From positions 1 to 6,573 of the forward strand of contig JAHJRZ010000018.1 of assembly GCA_018830605.1 (NCBI GenBank): a stretch of DNA of 6,573 bases. The letters are read 5' to 3'. Shown here in pieces: positions 1-4,749 of the stretch (its first letter is position 1; each line of letters opens with the position of its first letter). Source of the stretch: Patescibacteria group bacterium. Its GTDB lineage: Bacteria > Patescibacteriota > UBA1384 > JAHJRZ01. The position numbers and the translations under genes were made by a program. The notes under the pieces were generated by a model. It saw only the letters and a list, made by a program, of their open reading frames with translations. It did no database searches and was not told where the DNA came from.

Positions 1-847
<847 letters not shown>

Positions 848-861
848 CTAGGGAGATTATG

Positions 862-875
862 CTCTAGCAATAGAG
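862..875 (+). other. small GNRA-capped hairpin in 16S trailer
   Basis: CTCTA at 862-866 pairs with TAGAG at 871-875 around a GCAA tetraloop. It lies 15 bases after the mature 16S end and is probably part of the precursor trailer that is removed during processing. The 5' leader partner of any processing stem lies outside the window. Confidence 0.45.
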
Positions 876-920
876 TAATTGATCGAGAATAATTCTTGCA
901 ACCGCATAGAGAATGAAAAT

Positions 921-957
921 AAAAAATCCCCGCAAGTGCACGGGGATTTTTTATTTC
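921..957. terminator. bidirectional intrinsic terminator between 16S rRNA and the opposite-strand gene
   Basis: A perfect 12-base-pair stem, 921-932 (AAAAAATCCCCG) with 941-952 (CGGGGATTTTTT), encloses an 8-base loop. Runs of A on the left and T on the right give a U-tract on either strand. It sits about 75 bases after the 16S end and 6 bases beyond the stop codon of the minus-strand gene, so it can stop both converging transcripts. It implies that the 16S transcript ends here and does not continue into a 23S gene. Confidence 0.9.
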
Positions 958-962
958 TTTAT

Positions 963-1772
963 CTAGAACACCATTTTCTTTTTAGCAATCGAGTCAGCTT
1001 CGGAAGAGATTTTTGCCGGCAGTTCATCTAATTTTTTGGTCTCATCCGTAGAAAGAATATTATTGCTTATTTCGTCAGAGTCAGGGGTATCAATAGCAGT
1101 CAATTTTGTAATTGAAGTCATCAGTTCATTGCTGTAAGTCTCAAGCGCGGTCAGATCTCCAGCCTTAAGCGCAGAATTCATCTTGCCCAAAACCTCATCC
1201 AAATCTTTAAGAGCGGCGATTAAATCTTTATGGAAATTTTCCATTCCAGCAGGAGGGGTTATTTTTTCCAGCTTGTCGATCGAATCCCCAATACTATTCT
1301 GTGCGCTTTCAAATTGGGCGATAGCATCCACCATTGAATTAACGTTCCCGCCAGTCGCCTCTAAGGAGTTGCCTACTTCAACTAAGGTGACGGAGTAATC
1401 AAGATAGGTGAGAGAATTATCGCAAGCCTTAATGGTCAGATTAAAGTAATCCTGTGATTCTTGTTTGAGGGTTGAGACTCTTGAGCTTGATTTTTTGCTA
1501 TTTAATCTTGAGAGTGAATCTTCGGCGTCCTTTTTTACCTGTTCAATGGTTGTTTTTGCTTGTTTTAAGTCTGCTTCAGTTGTGCCCGAAGTATCAAGAT
1601 CCAGCTGTTTATCCAGATAATCGTCAGAATACTTCTTCTCAAAGTCCGAAACCAATGTCTTGGCATTTTCAGCATAGGCTTTGTCGGCTCTGGCGTTCAT
1701 TAAACCATAACCGCCCATGCCAAGACCGACAAGCAAAAGAACAATCACGATCCCAATAATGGCTTTTTTCAT
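963..1772 (-). CDS. membrane-anchored helical extracytoplasmic protein, unknown function
   Basis: The protein has 269 residues. It starts with MKKAIIGIVIVLLLVG, a short basic stretch and one hydrophobic segment (about residues 4-25) that acts as a membrane anchor or uncleaved signal. The rest is hydrophilic and almost entirely helix-forming, rich in K, D, E, S and L, with coiled-coil-like stretches around 60-100 and 140-210 and a PPAG break near 175. No catalytic motif or named domain is recognised. The ATG at 1772 was chosen because it gives a clean signal anchor. The frame stays open to a TTG at 1901, but that would add 43 very basic residues translated from palindromic DNA and place them before the membrane segment. 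No SD precedes the ATG. Transcription probably starts from the TTGCAT/TATAAT promoter upstream, and the stop (TAG) is followed closely by the shared terminator. The fold may be a secreted four-helix or spectrin-like bundle. Confidence 0.85.
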   Translation of the reverse strand: MKKAIIGIVIVLLLVGLGMGGYGLMNARADKAYAENAKTLVSDFEKKYSDDYLDKQLDLDTSGTTEADLKQAKTTIEQVKKDAEDSLSRLNSKKSSSRVSTLKQESQDYFNLTIKACDNSLTYLDYSVTLVEVGNSLEATGGNVNSMVDAIAQFESAQNSIGDSIDKLEKITPPAGMENFHKDLIAALKDLDEVLGKMNSALKAGDLTALETYSNELMTSITKLTAIDTPDSDEISNNILSTDETKKLDELPAKISSEADSIAKKKMVF

Positions 1773-1779
1773 TTTGATT

Positions 1780-1797
1780 TTTGCGAAAATTCGCAAA
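1780..1797. repeat. perfect palindrome in the leader of the minus-strand gene
   Basis: TTTGCGAA (1780-1787) and TTCGCAAA (1790-1797) form a perfect 8-base inverted repeat with a 2-base spacer. It lies 8 bases upstream of the chosen ATG on the minus strand, where it could fold in the mRNA over the initiation region or serve as a protein-binding site. Related pieces follow: ACTCGC occurs at 1800-1805 and again at 1822-1827, and GCGAA at 1783-1787 and 1826-1830. Confidence 0.6.
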
Positions 1798-1868
1798 TTA
1801 CTCGCTAATAACCGACGAACAACTCGCGAATATCCCTTTCTGTTTTTAGGTTTGTATTTTTTACCCTG

Positions 1869-1889
1869 AACCCTAAGTGGTTTAGGGTT
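1869..1889. repeat. hairpin in the 5' leader of the minus-strand gene
   Basis: AACCCTAA (1869-1876) is the exact reverse complement of TTAGGGTT (1882-1889), with a 5-base loop. It lies just downstream of the predicted minus-strand transcription start, so it would be near the 5' end of the mRNA. It could be an RNA-stabilising hairpin or an attenuation element. There is no adjacent long U-run, so it is not a normal terminator. Confidence 0.5.
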
Positions 1890-1909
1890 AGTATCGACCA
1901 AGTAATTAT

Positions 1910-1938
1910 ATTATATCATAATTTGACTGGTTATGCAA
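1910..1938 (-). promoter_or_regulatory. sigma-70-type promoter for the minus-strand gene
   Basis: On the minus strand, TTGCAT (1938-1933) is followed after exactly 17 bases by a consensus TATAAT (1915-1910). The expected start is near 1903, which leaves a leader of about 130 bases before the ATG at 1772 and places both palindromes of this region in that leader. Confidence 0.7.
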
Positions 1939-1987
1939 GTTTGAAAGTATTGCGTTTTTTGGAGGATTTGGTAAGATAAAGAAAGAA

Positions 1988-2074
1988 AATTATCAATTAA
2001 CAATTAGCAATTAACAATAAATTATCAATGATACAATTATCAATTGAAAATTGATAAATGATAATTGAAAATTG
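1988..2074. repeat. AT-rich near-tandem and inverted repeats before tRNA-Ile
   Basis: Variants of 'AATTATCAATT / AACAATTAGC' recur across this stretch. The right part contains a perfect inverted repeat: TTATCAATT (2037-2045) and AATTGATAA (2049-2057) around a GAA loop. A wider arm pair, CAATTATCA and TGATAATTG, surrounds it. The 49 bases before it (1939-1987) show nothing recognisable. No convincing tRNA promoter was found; GATAAT at 2060-2065 is a possible -10 without a good -35. Confidence 0.6.
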
Positions 2075-2083
2075 TTTATATTT

Positions 2084-2156
2084 GGGCATGTAGCTCAGTG
2101 GTTAGAGCACACCTCTGATAAGGGTGTGGCCGGGGGTTCGATTCCTCCCATGCCCA
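2084..2156 (+). tRNA. tRNA-Ile (anticodon GAU)
   Basis: The full cloverleaf is visible. The acceptor stem is GGGCATG (2084-2090) with CATGCCC (2149-2155) and discriminator A at 2156. The D stem is GCTC/GAGC. The anticodon stem is CACCT/GGGTG with loop CTGATAA and anticodon GAT at 2117-2119. The variable loop has 5 bases, and the T stem GGGGG/CCTCC carries the loop TTCGATT. CCA is not encoded, so it must be added by a nucleotidyltransferase. A run of seven T (2157-2163) follows directly and probably ends transcription. In many bacteria this tRNA sits in the 16S-23S spacer; here it stands alone, 1.2 kb after the 16S gene. Confidence 0.97.
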
Positions 2157-2175
2157 TTTTTTTAATTGAAGACTC

Positions 2176-2204
2176 TTGACATTTTGTAAAGCATACTTTA
2201 CATT
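2176..2204 (+). promoter_or_regulatory. promoter with embedded palindromic operator for the HTH-sHSP gene
   Basis: A consensus -35 TTGACA (2176-2181), a spacer of exactly 17 bases and a -10 TACATT (2199-2204) form a good sigma-70 promoter with a start near 2211. The palindrome TGTAAAGCATACTTTACA (2185-2202; 7-base arms, 4-base centre) fills the spacer and overlaps the -10, so a bound dimer would block polymerase. The first gene downstream encodes an Xre-type DNA-binding protein, so autorepression is the simplest reading. That link is inferred from position. Confidence 0.75.
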
Positions 2205-2217
2205 AAATTTGATAGCG

Positions 2218-2285
2218 AAATCCAAAATCCAAATATCTAAATCCTAAACAAATACAAAGTCCAAAATACAAAAAAGTTTTGAATT
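2218..2285 (+). repeat. A-rich low-complexity leader with near-heptameric repeats
   Basis: The stretch is made of variants of AAATCCAAA and AAATCCTAAAC spaced about 7 to 11 bases apart, almost without G. It forms most of the roughly 80-base untranslated leader of the HTH-sHSP gene. Similar A-rich arms occur in the two spacers further right, where they are paired with T-rich arms; here the T-rich arm is essentially missing. A leader without structure or SD may help ribosome loading, but this is only a guess. Confidence 0.5.
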
Positions 2286-2291
2286 TTAATT

Positions 2292-2747
2292 ATGTCATCA
2301 CGGCTCAAAAATTTAAGAGAAATGTTGGATCTAACCCAGGCAGAGCTTGCCCGAGATTTAGATATTTCGCGCCAATCTTTAATTGCTCTGGAAAAAGAAA
2401 AGTGCAAGCCCTCGATTGGTCTAGCTCGTGAGATCTCTGATTTTTTTGAGATGCCGATTGAGCTTATTTTTCCTTTTGGTAATTACCATAAAGAAAGCAA
2501 AATGCCTTGGTCTGGCTCTCCGGCCTTCCGGGAACTCTCAAGAATGCACCAAGAAATCGAAAAAATGTTTGATGATTCATTTTTTGATGAGGGGAGAGAG
2601 GCGCCTTCTCTGCTAAAAATAATGGAAAAAAGAGATGAAGATTTCATCAAGATCATTATTCCTCTGCCGGCCAAAGTCAGGACCAAAGAGATTAAAACCA
2701 AAATAGAAAAGGGGAGATTGATTGTTGAAATAGCCAAAAATAAATAG
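2292..2747 (+). CDS. Xre-family HTH regulator fused to a small heat-shock protein (Hsp20)-like tail
   Basis: The protein has 151 residues. Residues 5-62 form a typical Xre/Cro helix-turn-helix domain (LTQAELARDLDISRQSL is the DNA-binding core), closest in appearance to the short YozG/YgzD type ending in 'IELIF'. Residues 71-98 (MPWSGSPAFRELSRMHQEIEKM...DSFF) look like the N-terminal segment of Hsp20 proteins. Residues 107-151, with PLPAKVRTKEIKTKIEKG and LIVEIAK, resemble the last strands of the alpha-crystallin domain (LP..V....IKA...NGVL.I..PK). At about 45 residues this part is half the usual crystallin domain, so strands are missing. It probably acts as a cytoplasmic repressor whose tail senses unfolded protein or forms oligomers; the sensing role is inference. 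The ATG at 2292 is 81 bases from the predicted start, with no SD. The next gene follows after 38 bases on the same strand. Confidence 0.88.
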   Translation: MSSRLKNLREMLDLTQAELARDLDISRQSLIALEKEKCKPSIGLAREISDFFEMPIELIFPFGNYHKESKMPWSGSPAFRELSRMHQEIEKMFDDSFFDEGREAPSLLKIMEKRDEDFIKIIIPLPAKVRTKEIKTKIEKGRLIVEIAKNK

Positions 2748-2751
2748 TCTG

Positions 2752-2760
2752 TGATATAAT
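2752..2760 (+). promoter_or_regulatory. possible extended -10 element before the McsA-like gene
   Basis: TGATATAAT is a TG-n-TATAAT extended -10. A start near 2767 would give a 19-base leader to the ATG at 2786. No good -35 is found at the right distance. It may supply internal transcription in addition to read-through from the HTH-sHSP promoter. Confidence 0.4.
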
Positions 2761-2785
2761 ATTAAATAATTAATCTAAAAAAATT

Positions 2786-3193
2786 ATGATTTGCGATAAG
2801 TGCCATCTATCTGAAGCCTCAGTCGTGGTCAATCATGTCATTAATGGACATACTTCGATCTTTCACTTTTGTGAGAGGTGCGCGGAAGACCAAGGGCTCT
2901 TGGGCATAGGCAGATTATTATTTAAGATTCCTATGCCTAATTTTGGTTTGGTTGTGCCTTCCAATTTGTATCGGGAAGCCAAGGGCTTGGGAGAGGACAC
3001 AACTTTAGACTGCGAGTTCGAAGAGCTGATTCAGGGCCCTTTGCTCTTAAAAGAAGGAGCTGGGGAAAGTTACCTTGAGCAGAAGATTAATGAGCTAAAA
3101 AAAGAGAGAGATAAGGCGATCAAAAACGAGGAGTATAGGTCAGCAGCAATGTTGAGAGATAGAATCAAAGAACTGAAGAAAGAGCTGAATTAA
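2786..3193 (+). CDS. McsA-like zinc-finger and UVR-domain protein
   Basis: The protein has 135 residues. The N-terminus holds a zinc-binding pair of CxxC motifs, C3-C6 and C29-C32, in the McsA setting (MICDKC..., NHVINGHTSIFHFCERCAED). The C-terminus (about 96-135) is a UVR motif (KINELKKERDKAIKNEEYR then AAMLRDRIKELKKEL), the helical hairpin shared by UvrB, UvrC, ClpC and McsA. In Firmicutes McsA activates the arginine kinase McsB and helps control CtsR and the ClpCP protease. This version is shorter than usual and lacks the second CxxC pair; the linker has a single C76. It is therefore more like a one-zinc adaptor. No mcsB or clpC lies in the window. It probably shares transcription with the HTH-sHSP gene 38 bases upstream. 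The ATG start precedes the first CxxC by one residue, as in the family, and no SD is present. Confidence 0.85.
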   Translation: MICDKCHLSEASVVVNHVINGHTSIFHFCERCAEDQGLLGIGRLLFKIPMPNFGLVVPSNLYREAKGLGEDTTLDCEFEELIQGPLLLKEGAGESYLEQKINELKKERDKAIKNEEYRSAAMLRDRIKELKKELN

Positions 3194-3194
3194 T

Positions 3195-3312
3195 CTCAAA
3201 TATCAAATCTCAAATCACAAATAAAATACTAAATATCAAATGACGAAATTAAAAAATTTGATATTTGAGTTTTGATATTTTATTTGATATTTTTTATTTT
3301 TTATTTGATATT
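3195..3312. repeat. intergenic AT-rich long inverted repeat after the McsA-like gene
   Basis: The left arm repeats CAAATATCAAATCTCAAAT-like units and the right arm repeats ATTTGATATTT units. CTCAAATATCAAAT (3195-3208) is the exact reverse complement of 3256-3269 (14 bases). AAATATCAAAT (3231-3241) also pairs perfectly with ATTTGATATTT (3256-3266) around a 14-base loop, so alternative folds compete. Further copies of ATTTGATATT lie at 3283-3292 and 3303-3312. In RNA it would form a hairpin followed by U-rich sequence, which could end the upstream transcript. Confidence 0.75.
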
Positions 3313-3317
3313 AGTCT

Positions 3318-3782
3318 ATGTTAGCTCTTAATCATACTCTTGTTGGCGCAGGGATCGGCTCTCAAATTGATAATATCCCGACAGTGATTGCTTTATCGGT
3401 AGTCAGCCATTTTGTCTTGGATTTTTTGCCGCATGTTGATCCGGGGACGGAGTTTGCAGAAGGGGAGTTAAAACCAGCCATCAAATATTTTTTAGCCGGA
3501 ATTGATGTTTTTGCTTCTGTTTTTATTATTGTTTTAATTTTACTGGCTCGGCCGGGTTTGAATCAGACGGCGGTGATGGTCGGAGCGATGACCGCGATTC
3601 TGATGGATATAATTTTTAACTTTCCCCTTTGGGAGAAATGGACGAAGAAGACTCGGCCCTTTTCAGTGGTTTCTAAATTTCATGAAAAAATTCATGAGCC
3701 GCTTAAAAGATATCAATACACAGTCGGTATTCCACTGCAATTAATTATTGTTATAATAAGTGTGTGGTTGTTATTGAAGTAA
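3318..3782 (+). CDS. integral membrane protein, DUF457/YdjM-like
   Basis: The protein has 154 residues with four hydrophobic segments, at about 20-38, 54-77, 84-103 and 134-153. Conserved polar residues are in or near the membrane: H6 (LNHTLVG), H31 and D35 (SHFVLDFLPH), H39 and D41, D63 and D97, then H122 and H126. The 'SH..LD.LPH.D' pattern is typical of YdjM/DUF457 'membrane-bound metal-dependent hydrolase' proteins, for which no proven substrate is known to me; the histidines and aspartates suggest metal binding. The family match rests on this motif and the topology only. The start ATG directly follows the AT-rich repeat and has no SD. The preceding GATATT (3307-3312) would place a transcription start almost at the ATG. 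It may be cotranscribed with the next small membrane protein, 96 bases downstream. Confidence 0.85.
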   Translation: MLALNHTLVGAGIGSQIDNIPTVIALSVVSHFVLDFLPHVDPGTEFAEGELKPAIKYFLAGIDVFASVFIIVLILLARPGLNQTAVMVGAMTAILMDIIFNFPLWEKWTKKTRPFSVVSKFHEKIHEPLKRYQYTVGIPLQLIIVIISVWLLLK

Positions 3783-3860
3783 TCTAAAATGTCAAAGATA
3801 AAATCTAAAATTCACAGATTAAATTTAAAATTTTAATTGTGATTTTTATCTTTTAGATTT
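3783..3860. repeat. intergenic AT-rich inverted repeat between two membrane-protein genes
   Basis: TCTAAAA (3783-3789) and GATAAAA (3797-3803) pair in nested order with TTTTATC (3844-3850) and TTTTAGA (3851-3857). TCACA (3812-3816) pairs with TGTGA (3839-3843) further in. AAATCTAAAA (3801-3810) is also the exact complement of 3851-3860, giving a competing fold. The design, an A-rich left arm and a T-rich right arm built of short repeated units, matches the spacer at 3195-3312 but with a different unit. Confidence 0.7.
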
Positions 3861-3878
3861 TAATTTTTAAATTAAGAT

Positions 3879-4103
3879 ATGCTTTGGCTCAAAATAATTG
3901 TCTTTATAATTTGCTTGGTACTCGGAATTTTATTTCTGGTCAAAACCGAGAGGATAGTATTTACGGTTGGCCATAATTCTTGGGCAGAGAAGTATCTTGG
4001 CGCGGGAGGTTCTTATACAATGTGGAAGTTAATCGCCCTCTTCACCTTTATTTTTGGCATAATGTTTCTTTGGGGCAAGTTTGATTTTGTCTTTGGCTGG
4101 TAA
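3879..4103 (+). CDS. small two-helix membrane protein, unknown function
   Basis: The protein has 74 residues with two hydrophobic helices, about 3-21 and 48-65, joined by a polar loop (VKTERIVFTVGHNSWAEKYL) containing a Gly-rich turn (GAGGS). The C-terminus is aromatic (FDFVFGW). No catalytic motif is seen and I cannot name the family. An ATG with no SD is used. TTAAAT at 3867-3872 would place transcription start exactly on the ATG, so a leaderless mRNA is possible. It lies on the same strand as the preceding membrane protein, and its codon use looks like that of the neighbours to its left, unlike the gene to its right. Confidence 0.75.
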   Translation: MLWLKIIVFIICLVLGILFLVKTERIVFTVGHNSWAEKYLGAGGSYTMWKLIALFTFIFGIMFLWGKFDFVFGW

Positions 4104-4114
4104 AAAATTATGTT

Positions 4115-4141
4115 TTGACTTCTTCGATATTTTGCTAAAAA
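4115..4141 (+). promoter_or_regulatory. possible promoter for the GC-rich cassette
   Basis: TTGACT (4115-4120) is followed after 15 bases by TAAAAA (4136-4141), which has an upstream TG (4133-4134) as in extended -10 promoters. The spacing is short, so the call is tentative. A start near 4148 would put the leader hairpin at the very 5' end of the mRNA. Confidence 0.35.
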
Positions 4142-4151
4142 CTGCAAGAAA

Positions 4152-4170
4152 GCAACCTCGCGTTGCGAGG
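4152..4170 (+). promoter_or_regulatory. leader hairpin with two exclusive folds, ahead of a strong SD
   Basis: CCTCGC (4156-4161) pairs perfectly with GCGAGG (4165-4170) around a GTT loop. Alternatively GCAAC (4152-4156) pairs with GTTGC (4162-4166) around CTCGC. The two folds cannot coexist. The SD AAGGAG (4176-4181) begins 6 bases after the hairpin and ends 8 bases before the GTG start. Confidence 0.5.
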
Positions 4171-4189
4171 ATGAGAAGGAGAAAATGCC

Positions 4190-4645
4190 GTGGCAAAGCC
4201 TAAACTAGAGGTCGTCCTGACTGCAGTCAATTACGAGTGGACCGTGGAGGAAGCGGTTAGGCTTGGCAGATATAACCATGCCAATCTCAATATTACTTCC
4301 GCGCACTTCTCCTTCTCCTCAAACGAGCAGGGACTCGGCAAGCGCCAAGTCGAGATTACTCTGTTTCGTTTCGGCAAGTGGCTCTCGACGGAGCAGGCCA
4401 TCGCCGAGTTGGACAAGCTCGGCTACCGTCCTGCTACCGCGCGCGAGCTGCTTGCCCTCGGAGCGCAGCACCCCAATCTCCAGCAAACCAAGGACATCGT
4501 TGCCCTTGGTTCTATCTGGACGCGCCCGAGCGACAACCGCTTCGTCGTCTATCTCTGGGGCCCTGCCGGCGACCGCTGGGCTGATCTCTACTTGTGCGAG
4601 GGCGACTGGTTTGGAGGCTGGTGGTTCGCTGCCGTCCGCAAGTAG
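4190..4645 (+). CDS. GC-rich cassette protein, Trp-rich, C-terminal 'FAAVRK' family; unknown function
   Basis: The protein has 151 residues. The GTG start is chosen because a clear SD (AAGGAG, 4176-4181) lies 8 bases upstream; the nearby ATG at 4185 opens only a seven-codon frame. No signal peptide or membrane helix is seen. Residues 1-65 are mixed alpha/beta. Residues 67-100 (STEQAIAELDKLGYRPAT then ARELLALGAQHPN) look helical. The end is beta-rich and aromatic: IVALGSIWTR, RFVVYLWG, WADLYLC, DWFGGWWFAAVRK. An ending on a Trp-rich strand and 'AVR' recalls C-type-lectin/FGE-like folds. I recall similar short proteins as recurrent in Parcubacteria, but this is memory and not a search. Two sampled 60-base lines each count 40 G+C, against 20 in a line of the next gene. 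This composition, the SD and the private terminator set it apart from its neighbours and suggest transfer or special selection. Confidence 0.82.
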   Translation: MAKPKLEVVLTAVNYEWTVEEAVRLGRYNHANLNITSAHFSFSSNEQGLGKRQVEITLFRFGKWLSTEQAIAELDKLGYRPATARELLALGAQHPNLQQTKDIVALGSIWTRPSDNRFVVYLWGPAGDRWADLYLCEGDWFGGWWFAAVRK

Positions 4646-4646
4646 T

Positions 4647-4669
4647 GGCTGGGTTCCTTTGACCCTGCC
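4647..4669 (+). other. 3'-UTR hairpin after the cassette gene
   Basis: GGCTGGGT (4647-4654) faces ACCCTGCC (4662-4669): three pairs, one T-T mismatch and four pairs, with a 7-base loop. It begins directly after the TAG stop and precedes the main terminator, giving two hairpins in tandem. Confidence 0.55.
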
Positions 4670-4674
4670 TTCCC

Positions 4675-4729
4675 AACCCCCTGCGTGGTTTGCCAATCTC
4701 TGGCAAGTCGTACCGCGCAAGGGGTTTTT
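4675..4729 (+). terminator. long intrinsic terminator with bulged stem
   Basis: The nested stem consists of AACCCC (4675-4680) with GGGGTT (4721-4726), then a mismatch, then T4682-A4719 and GCGTGGT (4683-4689) with ACCGCGC (4712-4718, one G-T pair). After a 5-base bulge (GTCGT, 4707-4711) comes TTGCCA (4690-4695) with TGGCAA (4701-4706) around a 5-base loop. A run of five T follows. It is much longer than a usual terminator and closes the GC-rich block. The unpaired GTCGT bulge is on one side only. Confidence 0.85.
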
Positions 4730-4734
4730 ATTTA

Positions 4735-4743
4735 TGTTAAAAT
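4735..4743 (+). promoter_or_regulatory. extended -10 element placed for a leaderless mRNA
   Basis: TG-T-TAAAAT (4735-4743) lies just after the terminator U-run. Counting seven bases on from the last -10 base gives a start at 4750, the first base of the ATG of the next gene. No -35 is evident because the region upstream is the terminator stem. There is no room for an SD. Confidence 0.5.
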
Positions 4744-4749
4744 AAAAAT

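Noticed and set aside
1869..1889. Telomere-like AACCCTAA/TTAGGGTT motif
   Set aside because: There is only one inverted pair and no tandem array. It is better read as a leader hairpin.
1773..1901. N-terminal extension of the minus-strand gene to a TTG at 1901
   Set aside because: It adds 43 very basic residues before a clean signal anchor, is translated from palindromic DNA, and would start about two bases from the predicted transcription start with a rare codon. The ATG at 1772 is far more natural.
3195..3312. CRISPR array from the repeated CAAATATCAAAT-like units
   Set aside because: The units are short, degenerate and AT-only with no unique spacers of constant length. It is a low-complexity inverted repeat.
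4671..4729. Integron attC-like recombination site after the small cassette gene
   Set aside because: A bulged hairpin after a small gene is suggestive, and TCCCAAC at 4671-4677 is near one core pattern. However, the right side reads GTTTTTA instead of a GTTRRRY core, and a T-run follows, so a terminator explains it better.
4231..4745. Several overlapping open frames on both strands within the GC-rich cassette gene (for example 4263-4745 plus, 4319-4720 minus, 4512-4706 minus)
   Set aside because: GC-rich coding sequence leaves other frames open by chance. These frames have low-complexity Ser/Arg/Pro-rich translations, run through the terminator, and lack the SD that fits the GTG at 4190.
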